From Mermis nigrescens (taxonomy: Eukaryota > Nematoda > Enoplea > Mermithida > Mermithidae), in NCBI GenBank assembly GCA_036768485.1, contig JAVLUZ010000142.1, positions 6,402,006-6,466,005 on the forward strand: a DNA stretch of 64,000 nt. The letters run 5' to 3'. A model generated the notes under the pieces. The model saw only the letters and a program-made list of their open reading frames with translations. It did not search any database and was not told the DNA's origin. Of the stretch, positions 1 to 13,100 are shown one piece after another. The position numbers and the translations under genes were made by a program. Position 1 is the stretch's first letter; the number at the start of each line of letters is the position of its first letter.

Positions 1-969
1 CTTTGAACCCTCCAGCTTAGGGTAATACCTTCTCTCACCCCTCCCTATGTGCATGTATGACCTATATTAGGTCCAAGATCCTAGTGGTTTTTGCGTTTTT
101 ATTTGTTACGACCATAATTTCTTCGCCCTTATGAACTATCCATGCAAATACCTAGTTACAGCAACGTCACCACAATTAACGGCTTCAAATTGTCGAAGGA
201 GGGTAATCGGTCATCTCTGGGAGGTAGACTTTTTCGACCGAAAATTGCAAAGAATAACCCCTAAATGTTCTAAGAGCGTACTTTTTTACCGAAAATGGGT
301 AGGAAAAATCATCTTTCGGGGATATGGGGGGACTGACCTTTGGTGAAGGATCCCTCATCCCCTGCATGGCAACATAACGTAGTCATCTATCTACAAAGTC
401 TCCGTTTTATTCTAGAACTCCGAGCTGGAATTACGCTCCGAATCCCGATAAGCAATGGCTTTTGCAACGTACAGGAAAGATGGAACCGATTCACGTCTCT
501 TTCACCGACTTTTTGCAACGCAGACGCCTACAGACACTGCAATCGATCGATGACGCCGTTCAAAGAGTAAAGCTGAAATGATTGTTGTGCGTATGTGACA
601 TTTCTCGTATAGTTGACATGTGGATTGGAATTAAATGTGCAGACAAGAATAATTCATAATTAATTGATTAATTAATTAGCAATCTAATACCGTTTTATTC
701 CATTTTCATGTGTAACAGTGAATTGATTTTTGCGTAACAGTCATAATCGGGGTTATCGCTGCTTCTGTTTATGCTCGTTTATGCCGTGAACTAATCTTTT
801 CATCGATTTTTTAGTCTCTAACTATTGATTTTTATCTACAAAATTGGTTTGATAAAAGACCGTCGCTAGGGCTATTTTTCAGGCGTAAGGGCTTAATTTT
901 TGTCACTATAGTTAATGATCTCCACTTGATGCTTTAAATGCCTTATCCGCATGTGAAAACAATTCACAG
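1..969. other. Intronic or upstream sequence, no gene seen
   Basis: I see no exon with family similarity or convincing splice sites here. The SULF reading frame enters the window only at 970, so this is most likely the last part of an intron. Short open frames between 131 and 570 show no recognisable motif. Confidence 0.5.
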
Positions 970-1145
970 GTTTATGACGAATTGAAAATGTTGGGGCAGC
1001 TGGAAAACACTTATATGATGTACACATCGGATCACGGTTATCATTTGGGTCAATTCGGTTTGGTGAAAGGGAAATCAATGCCTTACGACTTCGATATTCG
1101 GGTTCCATATTTTATACGTGGCCCTGGCATCGTTCCAGGAGCAAG
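970..1145 (+). CDS. SULF exon 1 of window: end of sulfatase catalytic domain
   Basis: The exon follows an acceptor ending CACAG and stops at an AG|GTAACA donor (phase 2). It starts [20 protein letters not shown] and contains [20 protein letters not shown] followed by [12 protein letters not shown]. This is the most conserved block of SULF enzymes, and the DHG and K residues belong to the sulfatase metal/sulfate site. Two repeat families lie in the intron that follows. Confidence 0.93.
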
Positions 1146-4100
1146 GTAACATTCATAGGTCTAATGATGCTAAAGCGCACATTCAATTATTTTGGTGCCC
1201 GAAAAAATACGTACGTGCATCACTGCTTTTTTGCATTCGGCAAAGATTTTCCCCGATGTACAAAGACTTTTCGGGACCGTCTTTGTATATGTACAAAGAT
1301 TTTTGGGAAGACAAAAACTGTACTTCACGAAATTTTTGGCGCTTCGCGCCGAAATGAGTAATTGTCTGTCCTGTTTATCTTCATAATGCAGAATTGGCTC
1401 AAATTTTTTATTTTCAATAATTTTTGGCATCAAAAACCCATGAATTAGCTAAAATACACTACCAAAAGTCAAAATACCGTGTTTTACCACAGTAAAAGCG
1501 CTACTGTACCATATTATAGTACCCTAAAATTTGCATGTGCAAACTGTACAAAGACTTTTGGTTGGGTACCATCTTTGTACATGTATATGCAAAGGGATCT
1601 TGTACGAAACAAACTTTGACGTGCGCACGTACTTGTCGGAGCTCAAATTTTTAGCTATGAGCAAAAATGCGTAGAAATGGCTTTATGAAACATTTTTTGC
1701 TTTAAAATTCAGGTGGGATACAAAAATCTCACATTTTTGAACATGTTCATACACAAATGTATGTGAGGCAGGTCATAAGAATGATCAAATCGAAAGCATA
1801 TGGTCATGACGGAATGAGGTTCGGAATTTTTGTTACAGTAACTGGGTTTAATTGATATCATCGGACCAAAATTTCATGATAATAGCTTGCTTCGGGGTTG
1901 TTCGATTGTACGTGAATTCTGGACCTATATCAGTAGGAGTAAACACCTCTCAACCCTGCGTTCATGTATTTATTTACAGTACGCCTTGTTACGCTGATGT
2001 TGTCCTTTATTGTATGAACATTGCAGTTTGTATCGTTCAGGGCAGAATGGGCCTCATGGAAGACTAATATATATATATCACTCTAAATCATCAGATATTG
2101 ATTGGTTGCTCTTGATTCATCGAACCCCTGTGTATCACTGATTTGAATTTTAAATGCAAATGCAGAATACCCAATTTGTTTTCATAGACGTCAATTTTTA
2201 AGTGTTGTAATTAACTCTCCGTTTGCCATCATGTTTTTGCAGTTGAAGTGCTCCATCATGGCATAAACTCCTAGTGCATATTAAGTCATGCCTTCTTAAC
2301 ATTCTTGACAGCTATAACTTTCATTTAGGGCAATTTTTTATGCTCTTTCTGAATATGTATATATGTCATTTTCTGTGAAAATTATTTTTGAAAGAGGTAT
2401 AATCAAAAAACTATCACAATGCATAAGAGTAGGCACCTGATGGACATTATGCAAAAACAAAAAAATTAAATGGGCCAAAAAATGCCTATTTCTTACTACT
2501 CTACATATAACTCCTCTTAGAGCTAACCCATTAAAAACGATGTAACTGAAGCGAAAACGAGGCTAGACAAAGTTTTGGACACATGGATAAGGTAGAACAG
2601 AAAAAAATGCCGCAAAAGTGATTCATTATGCCTCCAGCATAGGACACGGCAAACGAGGGTCAATGCTGAAGGTTGTTTAGATCTTTCGCTCGTAGTGCAT
2701 ATGTAAATTATTTCCTTCACTAAAATAATTCATTATTTTACGTTATGCTTTAGAATAAAGGAGCTTGTGCTTAATATTGACATAGCTCCTACGATACTTG
2801 ATATGGCAACAGTTGAGGTGCCTGACAGTATGGATGGGCGATCGGTTCTAAACTTATTGAAATATCACTGGCGCAAACAATACGAGTAATATTTGTTGAT
2901 TTTTAATTACAATTGCCAAGTTTTTCATTATTTTGCAAAATTTTTCAGTCGAAATTTATCCATACCGACATGGCGTCAAACTGCCTTGATAGAACGCGGG
3001 TAAAATCTATGTAATTGAATATTAGTTATCATGCGTGTAAAAGGAAGATGGGGATCCCCCATCCAAAGTTAGTCGTCCCCATCCTCCCAAGCCAGAAAAT
3101 TTCTGAACCCCCTCCCTATTTTTGAAAAAATTGAATTTTTCGTCCGGTTTTAGGTGCTTTTCGGCTGAAAATTGGAGTTCATTTACCTCTCCCGCTGCCC
3201 TTAAAAATGGCTTAGAACTCCCTCCCCCAGCCAAAAGTTTGAGCCGCTAAGTGCATGTCAGTTGTCATTGATCCTCCTTGAATATCTGCTTCGAAAGTTA
3301 TTGTAATCTAATATTAGCACTGCGACTTGATGTTTATACTATTGATTACCTATGATCTGTTTGATGTGTGCGTTGAGAATCAATGTTACAAAAATTAAGG
3401 CTAACTTGTGAAATATATTCGTCTTTCCTTTCATTACAGTTTTTGCTTTTATTTGAGGTACATATAAAAAGATAAAAATTTGCAGCGCTTTTAATAGTCT
3501 GTATAGGTGCAGCCAGCCCCGTATCTAGGATTTTTTTTGATGGGGGGAATCGCAAACTTTGAAGTCGGACATATCGAGAACTATTAGGAGATAGGATGAA
3601 ATAAAGTCATTTTTGAACGTTTCTCGACGAGCTCTACACACTGACGAGGAAAAGTTTTTGAAAAATTCCAAAAAATATCAACTTTATTTGATAATCATAC
3701 ACGAAATTTATCGTTCAAACTGTCTGCATAATTGATTTCTTATCATTCAATTCATTAAAACTTTTCAACTTTTGTTTGAGCACTTGGCAAAAAATGCTTA
3801 TAAACAACAAATCCGGCGCGAAGCGCCAGAACATTTTTACGTTTTTATACTGCTATACTCAAATTCCTACCTTTTTCAAGAGAAGAGATGTAACAAATAT
3901 GATTTCACGGATAATTTTGTCTCGAAAAATATTTAAATATATAGTAAATAGTCATTTTGATTAAATTAATGGCGCGAATCGCAGAAAATTTGAGCATTTT
4001 CTTGGTGGGAAATGTCAAAAACCTATATAGTTTCATATCTGAGAATTCTGAAAAAAATTTCCCGTTTACCCCCGCCTTTGGATACGGGCCTAGGTGTAGC

Positions 4101-7100
4101 CATGGAATGCAGTAAAATAAGTTATGTCCCGTGAGATATGTACACATTAGTTTCTGATTTTTTAACTAAAACCGTGGAAAATTTTGTGACTGATTCAAAC
4201 ATTAAGCAGGTAATGAATGAGCTTTTGGATAAACGCAAGAAAAGATCAGTCTCTAATCAGCAACAACTTTCCGATAACAAGACTGTAGACAGGGATGCAA
4301 TCGCCGATTATATAGAGTTAATGCTAATTATAGTCATCTTTTATTAGAACATACATGTGACAGGGGTGGAGGGCCCCTCATCCAAAGTTGGACGCCCCCC
4401 AGATTTTGGAATAATTGGCCGTTTATAGGCTTTTTGGCCAAAAATTAGAGGTCATCCCCCCCTTAAAAATGGCTGGAACCGCTACCCCAAATTTCGAGCC
4501 GTTACGTGTACGTATTAGAATCATCATATGCATTGCATTCCAGCATTGTTTAAACAATAAAATGACGATTCTTATGCGATTCGAGACCTTGTGTATGATT
4601 CCCAATTTTTGAATCGACATAAATCAACTTTTAAAGCGCTTTAAACTGTCGCAGCATTCACGATATTATAAATAGAAAATAATAGATACATATGTGCATA
4701 ACTTTTTATTGCGCGAAATCGTATTATATCGTATTTTAGCTGCTTTTTTGAAGTAAAATAGTTTTTAATGCAACAAATTCCGTGGAACGTTATTAATTTA
4801 ATTTTTGGGACCAGTTTCCGTTTAGATTAAGACCCAAATTGGTTAAACTCAGAGAGCGTTTATTGCGACAAAAAGAACATTTTAGTAAAGAACTGCGAAT
4901 CCAGAAGGAATGCGGCAGAAGTGATTATAAATCGCCTTGCAAAGCTGGACAAGTAGATTCATAATTTGCATGCACCAGAATTCATAAGTGTAAGCATAGC
5001 ACGATGAAATTGCTCATCTTAAATAAATCTGTCAGTTAATTTATACAAGTAAACAAAATCGATCGATGAAAATTTTTTTAGGTAGAATACCTGATTTAGT
5101 AGGAAAAGCGTCACAACACAACTGTTCGTTCGTGATGAAGAACCACAAATTATTTTTGGTTTTACTGAATTTTTGTTTTTACATGCATATTTAATTAAAA
5201 TCGATTGGAAAACAACCAAAAAAGACGCATGTCCTACGAATGGTGGGCGCAAGCAACTGTACGTTTCTTCCAGTTAGTTACTTAGATTCCTGAGTCTTGA
5301 GTCTTTATCTCTCGATTTCTGTCAAAGCTTAGTACTTTCTGTGATTTTTTATTTCAAGCCCTTTATTTTCCGACCATACATTTGCCACTCGAATTGACTG
5401 AATTTTTCGCATATTTTCTAAAGGAGTAATGTTGTCAAAAGGTCCACAAACGTTATATGAAAAACGTACATATTAGAATGTTTTAGTGCAAATGGTTTCT
5501 GAAAAACTTTCCATGACAGACTCTCGAATTTCTTTCTTGTACGTGTGATTAAAGGCGCTCGAATAATAGCTGGGTACTTTAGTACTAAATTTATCTCTCA
5601 TACGCACCTTCGACTCTTTCCAAACCCTTTTAGAAATTGTATTATCATGTCGGTTTTCCCTCAATGCAAATATTTATCCTCACTCTCTTAAACCTTCTAA
5701 TCTTCGTAATTTTGATTTCTACAACGTTAGTATGATACGGCATGATGGCTTTTTTCATACATGTAACAGGGGGTTAGAGGATCCATCAACCAAAGTTAAT
5801 CCCTCCCCATCCCCATAGAGCCAAAAAAATTTTTAACCCCTGTTCTTCCGATTATTTCAAGAAAATTTACGCTTTTTAGCCCTTTTTAGTCAAAAATTGG
5901 AGGTTCCCCTAAATGATAGGTAATCCCCAGCCGAAATTCGTGCCATTATATACATGTATGCTTCTTTGTCCATTCTGCTCACGTGGAAATAGAAGTTTCG
6001 AATTTGCATACGCGCTCGTGTTGAAATTCTTGAAAAGGTCCATCGTGTCTACACAATTGCAAGCGTGTTTTTCCGTCATGCAGGAGTATCGTAGAAAAAA
6101 TTTCATTTGTATTAAAAACACTCATAAAACAGCAATATTTTGTGTTTTCCTGCTTACATTCTTTTTATGTCCTTGTATGTACCCGCATCAGTTCTTTTTC
6201 ATTTCTTCATCGTTATGATGACTTTGCTGCTAACCGATAAAACTGATGAGCATTTTATGCTTGACATATATTTATCAATAAACGTTTATTCGTTTACAAT
6301 GAAACAGCGTGTGTATAAAATTGTGGATTGTTCAAACGTCGTAGCAATTATTAAGCCCCTGTAAAGGACTACGTATTTTTGTGCTCATTTTTAATGCTTA
6401 TGTAGGTTAACATACATAAGTACGCATTTTATGTTTGGCTGGTGCATATTTTATGTTTACTACTATCGATTGTAAAACATACATAAAAGCAATAAGCACT
6501 TTATTACTTCGAAATATATGAGCGTAAACAAAAAAGAACATCAATTACCTAGTTATATTTTTGGAGCCAACTGACTAATTCGTATTTTAGTATTGGGAAT
6601 GCCGAAGAGACGACGATGATCGATGGAGAATTTTCAAATGTAGAAGCGAATTGGAGTCATTTAAACTAGGTACTAAAAATGATTGCTATTGTGGTACGAA
6701 TGCAATGCGAAGAAGAAAAAGGGCGCGAAATATGCGTAAGATAATGACTACATATACTCGTACATAACAAACGTCAGTAAGATTAGCTGAATAAAGAGGC
6801 TAATGAATTTTGTAAAGATAATCCTACAAAGTATACATGATTCTAATTAGTATTATTGCTTTCACATATAATGTTGTTATGGATTGGATTTATACCTCAT
6901 TGACCAATAGGTTATTATTATTAACAAAGGAATATTTTATAGCAATAAATCATGTTAGATGTATGGATCTATACTCGTCATATTGACTTGGTATATTTTT
7001 GTTGTCGCTCTCAACATAGTTACGCGTTAAGTTTGATGCATTCTTTTCTGACACTGACTAATTCAGTCTAGTCTGTATTTTCGCAGACTATGCTTATTAC

Positions 7101-10100
7101 GCAATTTGTCTGCGTCTTATTCTTACTAATTATTGCTGGCTAAAAGTTTCTGCCCTATATCTTCGACAATCGTCTTCTTACTTGCGAAACTTACGAGCAT
7201 TTGTGCTCGACAAATTTTAACAGGAAGCGTATAAATTATTTTTAGCTAATTTAAAACCTTCAATTGTCGCTTACACAGCTTTCGAACCGAACATTCGCGC
7301 TAAATTTGTCAGAAATCTTGAAGCTTTTGTGCTAAGTAATGTTTATTAAAATAAATCGTTCAATGGATAATTGATAAATAATAATAATCTAATAAATAAT
7401 GAATCGTTTAAACAATTTCATTGTTATTCACACTTTGACGAATAGCATTTCAGCATGCTACCTATTCATATGCAAATTATTGTTAAAATGTATGAAACTT
7501 TTTGTTTCGATGATTTTCCGCATTTTTACATCTATATGTCCTTCAAAATAATTTTATTTTGATTATTTGCCGCGGTGAATGACTACATTTAGCGTATCTT
7601 TTGCTCTGACTTTTTGTTGCTCCATTATTTTTGACCTTTATATTTTGCCAGGTACTCTTTTTTGATTTTCACCCCAGCTTTTATGTTGCCTCTGTTTAAC
7701 GTTTTCTGTGATTTCAAAGTCATCATTACTTTCAGCCGTCTTTTTATTAATTTTTGATACTTCTACATAAATCCTCAATTTTTTCTTTCATCGGGCCTTA
7801 ATTTTTATATCTAGAATTTAAAGCGTCCTCCTTGGTGGTTCGTGGCAAAAAAATTTAAAATAGTGATGACAAAGAAATTGACCTTGACTGAGTTTCTTTT
7901 TAATTTTGAGCGAATAAAGCATTTGATATTTTTCAATACATGAAGGATAAAGTGATAGAAATTGGAAAGCTGAATAGGAAATTCTTTCAAAATGTCGTAA
8001 TTGATTAGCAATCATCGAAAATGTCTCGGATTTTCGTTTATGTGAAATTATATCGATTTTGAAATTACAGATACTTAAACGTTTATTTTTCTTTAAATAA
8101 CGATTAGTTTGCGTAATAAATAATAATTATTTTTAGCAATGCATCTGATTAGTTTCCTAATCATAAATTGGACGAAATTGCAATTGGCCTAGAGAAAGTT
8201 TTATCATTACTCCGCTGATTTGAATCTTACTAGGCGTACTATTTCAAATGACATTCTTACATAGCTTTTGGTGCTTTTATTCTTAATTCATGCATGTAAT
8301 GGTTCGAAATTTCGGGTGGGGGTCCCGGCTATTCTTAGGGGGATTACTTTAAATTTTTGGCCGAAAACGGCCAATAAACAGTTTAAAAATTCAATTTTTT
8401 CGAAAAATTAGGGGTTCAAAAATTTTATGGCTTTAGGGAGATGGGAGCCAACTAGTGATCGTACGGGGTCAGATTTTCACCCCCGATCGGGGTCGGGTCG
8501 AGGATGGAAAACCCCGGTTTTCGGGGACGAAGTCGGGGTTGAAGATTAACAATTAACATTGCATGATTACATACCAATTTGAAAAGGATAAAAACGATAC
8601 CTTCACTTGTTTGTAGAGCATACTAATAAAGCTGGTTATGTTCAACATTTTATTTTCATTCCAAGTTCAAGCATGGTTTTAACAATTTACTTTCAATTTT
8701 AATCACTAATCGCTCTCGCTTTTTCGTATTCTTCCACAGTTTTTTCATAACGGTTTTCTATGGCGCACTGATTGTAGAGGAGCCAATGGCGCGAAGCGCC
8801 GAAAATTTTCGAAATTTTTACCGTTTTCATGTAGAATTTACGCCTTTTTATTGACAAACAGTTCGGAAATCATAAGTGGCGCAAAGCATTAAGAAATTCA
8901 GTCATATTTTACCGCCCTAAGACAATAATCGGCGGTGCTAAGCGCAGGAAAATTTTGACGTTTTTACTCTTTAAACTCAATTTATACCGCTTAAATCATA
9001 CAGAACACATAAACTAATTGCGGCGCGAAGCGCCGAAAATTTTTAAAAATTCCTAATCCTTTTACCTTTTCTGTCCTCCTAAAAATCTCTTTCAACATGT
9101 AGAACGAGATTGTACGGCTGGGGGTCTGGGGTGGCGTGCTCAAGCGCCACCAGCGAGGTCCAGAGCAGAACCCCCGAAAATTAAGTAAAAAAGCACTCTA
9201 ATTTTTCATTAGTAAAGTTAAAATTTTCGCAAATTGGCAAAATCTCGGTTCTGAATTAAGTCCAAAAAAACTTAAAATTGATTAACACCTACACTGCACA
9301 AAACTTCTGAGCTGAAATGCGTTTTTCGACCTCTGCTAAGCATGTAGCGCGGCAACGGGTCGCAACCAATAAATCATTGAAAGATGTATCAATGAGAATT
9401 TTGTTCTTACCATTTTCGGGCCCATTTGTGGCCTTCTTATTAACTAGTTCAGAAAACAAAAAATGCGCAAAAACACAAGAAAATTTGGCTTTTCCTTTCA
9501 TTTAAAATAGAATTATGTGTCCTTGTAAAGAAAGATAAACAAAGCAGAGAATAGACAAATTGGTACGCAAACATTTTCGCACTTTTACTATTATGTTCAA
9601 CAAGCATGTGCAGTTTCATTCAATGAACTAATAGTGCATTAAATCACTAAAGTGCTGCGAAGTGCTGGATTATTTTAAGAGATTCAAGCTTTTAAATTCA
9701 TTGGATCTGTGTAACAATAAATAATAATGACTCGGCGCGAAGCGCCGGGAAACTTTGACGTTTGTGCCTTTTTAAACTCAATGTTCTGGACACATTGCGC
9801 CAGAAAAATCAACATAATTTCTGAAAAATTCCCGGGGGCATGTGCCTCCATTCCCCCCTGGCTACGCCTGTGATTCCGCAGTAATTTCGGCGCACTTCAT
9901 AATGGAAAATATGCGAACATGTATGTACGTCTTAACAACATGGCAACCAGGCGTACTTTTTATGAAATATCGCGAGTGTCGAGTTTGACATATTAATTTT
10001 GCTGGTGAATGAATCGTCCTTGTTCCGACTTTATTTGCTATTTATACAATTCTTCTACATATGTACCAACAAATAAAATGCTATATTTCACCCCCGAAAA

Positions 10101-13100
10101 AAGGTTCAACCTCGACTCGAAAAATCATGCCCCTGGTCGGGGTCGGGGTTTAGGCTGGGGTTTTCCGGGGTCGGGGTCCCCGTACGATCACTGGGGCCAA
10201 CCAACTTTGAATGGGGGATCCATCTCCCATTCCCCTTGATGCATGTCTAGGTCAATCAAGCTTCTTTCGTATGTAGCTCATGAAGACATGTTAATTCAGT
10301 TTTTAAACCCCAGACAAAACTTCGTTGACTGTTACGCATTTGATTTTACGTGATACCTATTTTAGTTTATTCTTTGAGCAATCCTGAAATAATTTTCAGC
10401 AAGATTTAGAAATAAACGTGCAGTTGATGGTGGAGATAGCCAAGTTAATCTAACGAATACATCGAATCAAGAAGATTCGTGGTCAGTGAATCATTCGGAA
10501 GAAAGTGATGAAGTTACAAAAGACGCGTCTCATTTGAGTCAAGTTTCTGAAGAGGTGCTGAATCAGTGGGAAAGTGAATTCCTTGATTTTGTTAGGCAGG
10601 TAATTAATTACTCTATTTTTATATGATTATTTGTAAGCATAATCAATAAATTTATTCATACATTGACCGGTATAGAATCGCTTTAATAAACGGTAATTAA
10701 TAAATTATATATTGTGGTATTTCTTTTACTAAACTACCTACATATGTGCATATTCTTATAAAAAATCGCATAATCTGAATTAAATTTAGAGTTTATGTTA
10801 CGAGAGTCGACATATTCTAGGCTGACATGTAACAATTCAAAATCTCGGGGAGGAGAAATCGGCCAGTTTTAGGAGGGGGAGCTAAATGACCTTGAATTTT
10901 TGGTATGAAGTGTCAAAAAAATGCACATATAGGTAGGGATCGGACGAGGCCTCGGCCTCTTCGGTAATCCTCGGTCTTTTTGAGATCCCTCGGCCTCGGC
11001 CGAGGGTCAGGTGAAAAATGACCGAGGACCGAGGGTTTTTTAATTTTGCATTTTTTGAGTGATGCCGAAATGGCACAAATACAACAAAAAAACGCATGTG
11101 CTACAAAAGACCCATTGCCTCAAATGTTATGCCAAGTCAATGCTGTGATATGCCAGCCTATAGACGCCAGAGACAAGACGCATATGCTGATTGAAGGATT
11201 GTGTCTCAACAGCCCCACCAGTCCCAACAGCCCCACCCGTCCCAACAGCCCCATGAGTCCCAACAGCACCACCATCCCAACAGCCCCACCATCCCAACAG
11301 CCCCAACAATAATCCCAACAGCCCCACCAATCCCAACAGCCCCACCAATAATCCCAACAGCCCCACCAATAATCCCAACAGCCCCACCAGTCTCACGAGC
11401 CCCACCAATCCCAGCAGTTCCACGGTTCCAGCAGTCCAACCGTTCCAACAGTCGCTTTGTCCCAACCACACATAAGCGTGGGGGGAGGGATGTTTAGAGT
11501 TTAGCCCCCTCCAAACCCGAAATTCTGGAAATCCCCCAAATTATGGTAGACCCCCAGAATTCTATTTTAAGCATATTTTTCGGTCACTTTACCCCACCAG
11601 ACCCACAGAATTTGTCCGCTGCCAATGTTGGTTCCAACTGCCCCACTGTTATAATCATAGATGCACAGCACGACCGGGCTGGAGAAGGAGTTTTGAGCCA
11701 AAAATACCTCAAAACTAGTATGAATGTTAAAATAGCTTAAAAACTACGCTAATCCACATTTTCTGGCTATTTTAAAGCAGATTAGCGTGAAAGTTTTGAT
11801 TTTCATTTAATTCTAACGCTTATCTTTCCTTTTTTCACTAGAACATTTTTCATTTTTTTCTGGCAGTCTTGACTTGGGAATAATGAGCAGGAATCTAATC
11901 TTGCAAGATGACTCGAATGAGGCAAAATCACGGATGCGCAAAAATACTGAAGCTCCAATTCAGGCGGGTCTACCAGTTTCTCAGGTAGAGTTATTCTGAA
12001 AATGTAAACCTGCATGCTCTTGTATAGTCTTGATAAAATATACGAAGTCGAAAAATAGTCAAAAAAATATCTTGATCAAACGGAGCCTGTTTAAGTTCTA
12101 TGTTTCAAAAGTACATTCGTCAAACGCATTTCTCGTATAATAGCGATTGCAGTAATGATGGGGCTGCTGGGAGTACTGGTGGGGCTGCTGGGAGTACTGG
12201 TGGGGCTGTTGGGATGGTGGGGCTGTTGGAACGATGGGGCTGTTGGGATTGGTGGGGCTGCTGGGATTGGCGGGGCTGTTGGGATTATTGGTGGGGCTGT
12301 TGGGATTCTGGTGGGGCTGTTGGGATGGTGGGGCTGTTGGGACGGTGGGGCTGTTGGGACGGTGGGCTGAGGCTGTTGAGACATCACCGATTAAAGTAGG
12401 TACATTATGTGGGCGTTTTCCGTGTCCATGCATGCAAAACCTACTGAACGCGTAAGCCCAAGTTGGGCATGGGTAGAAAATTCAAATGCGCACGATGTGA
12501 ATAAAAGTTGCAGTTTAAATTTATATAATTGTCACAGAAGTGAATGCATTATAAAAAAGCGTCGCTAACAGATAATTTCATGTTTTAATTTGTTTACAAT
12601 GAAGAATAAGAAGAATTCGGCACAAATAACATAATTTAACTAATGAGCTGAATAATGGAATATGCCTAGACCGTATGCGCGATATATTGTGATAATAGGA
12701 AATATTAACAGACTCGCTTATTTCACATTTTACGGTTGGTTATATCAAATCACATTTACATTGTGATTCAGTCGCACTTTAGAAGCAATATGTTTCTAGG
12801 TTTCTAATGCAATTCTTAGCACATATTGCATAACTGCAGTGCTAATTTTCCATTTTATATTAGGAGATTCTGGTAATGGGTAGTAAAATTATCTTCTACC
12901 CGGGTACCCGGATAAACCGGGTACTGGGTACCCGTTCGGGTACCCGCGAGCACCTCTACTAAGAATCATCTTGAAACGGCGTAAAGTGCCAAAAAATTGA
13001 CATTTTTCCTCTTCAAATACAATTTCTGCCATTATAAAGATATGTAGAACACACAAAATAGTGATAGCGAAAACGAGCTGAATGATCAAGACGATTAGCA

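Noticed and set aside
11046..12433. Open frames of 88-114 residues rich in Pro/Thr/Ser or Gly/Leu, on both strands, suggesting a mucin-like or antifreeze-like protein
   Set aside because: They coincide with the two minisatellite arms, are open in several frames at once, and lie inside a transposable element.
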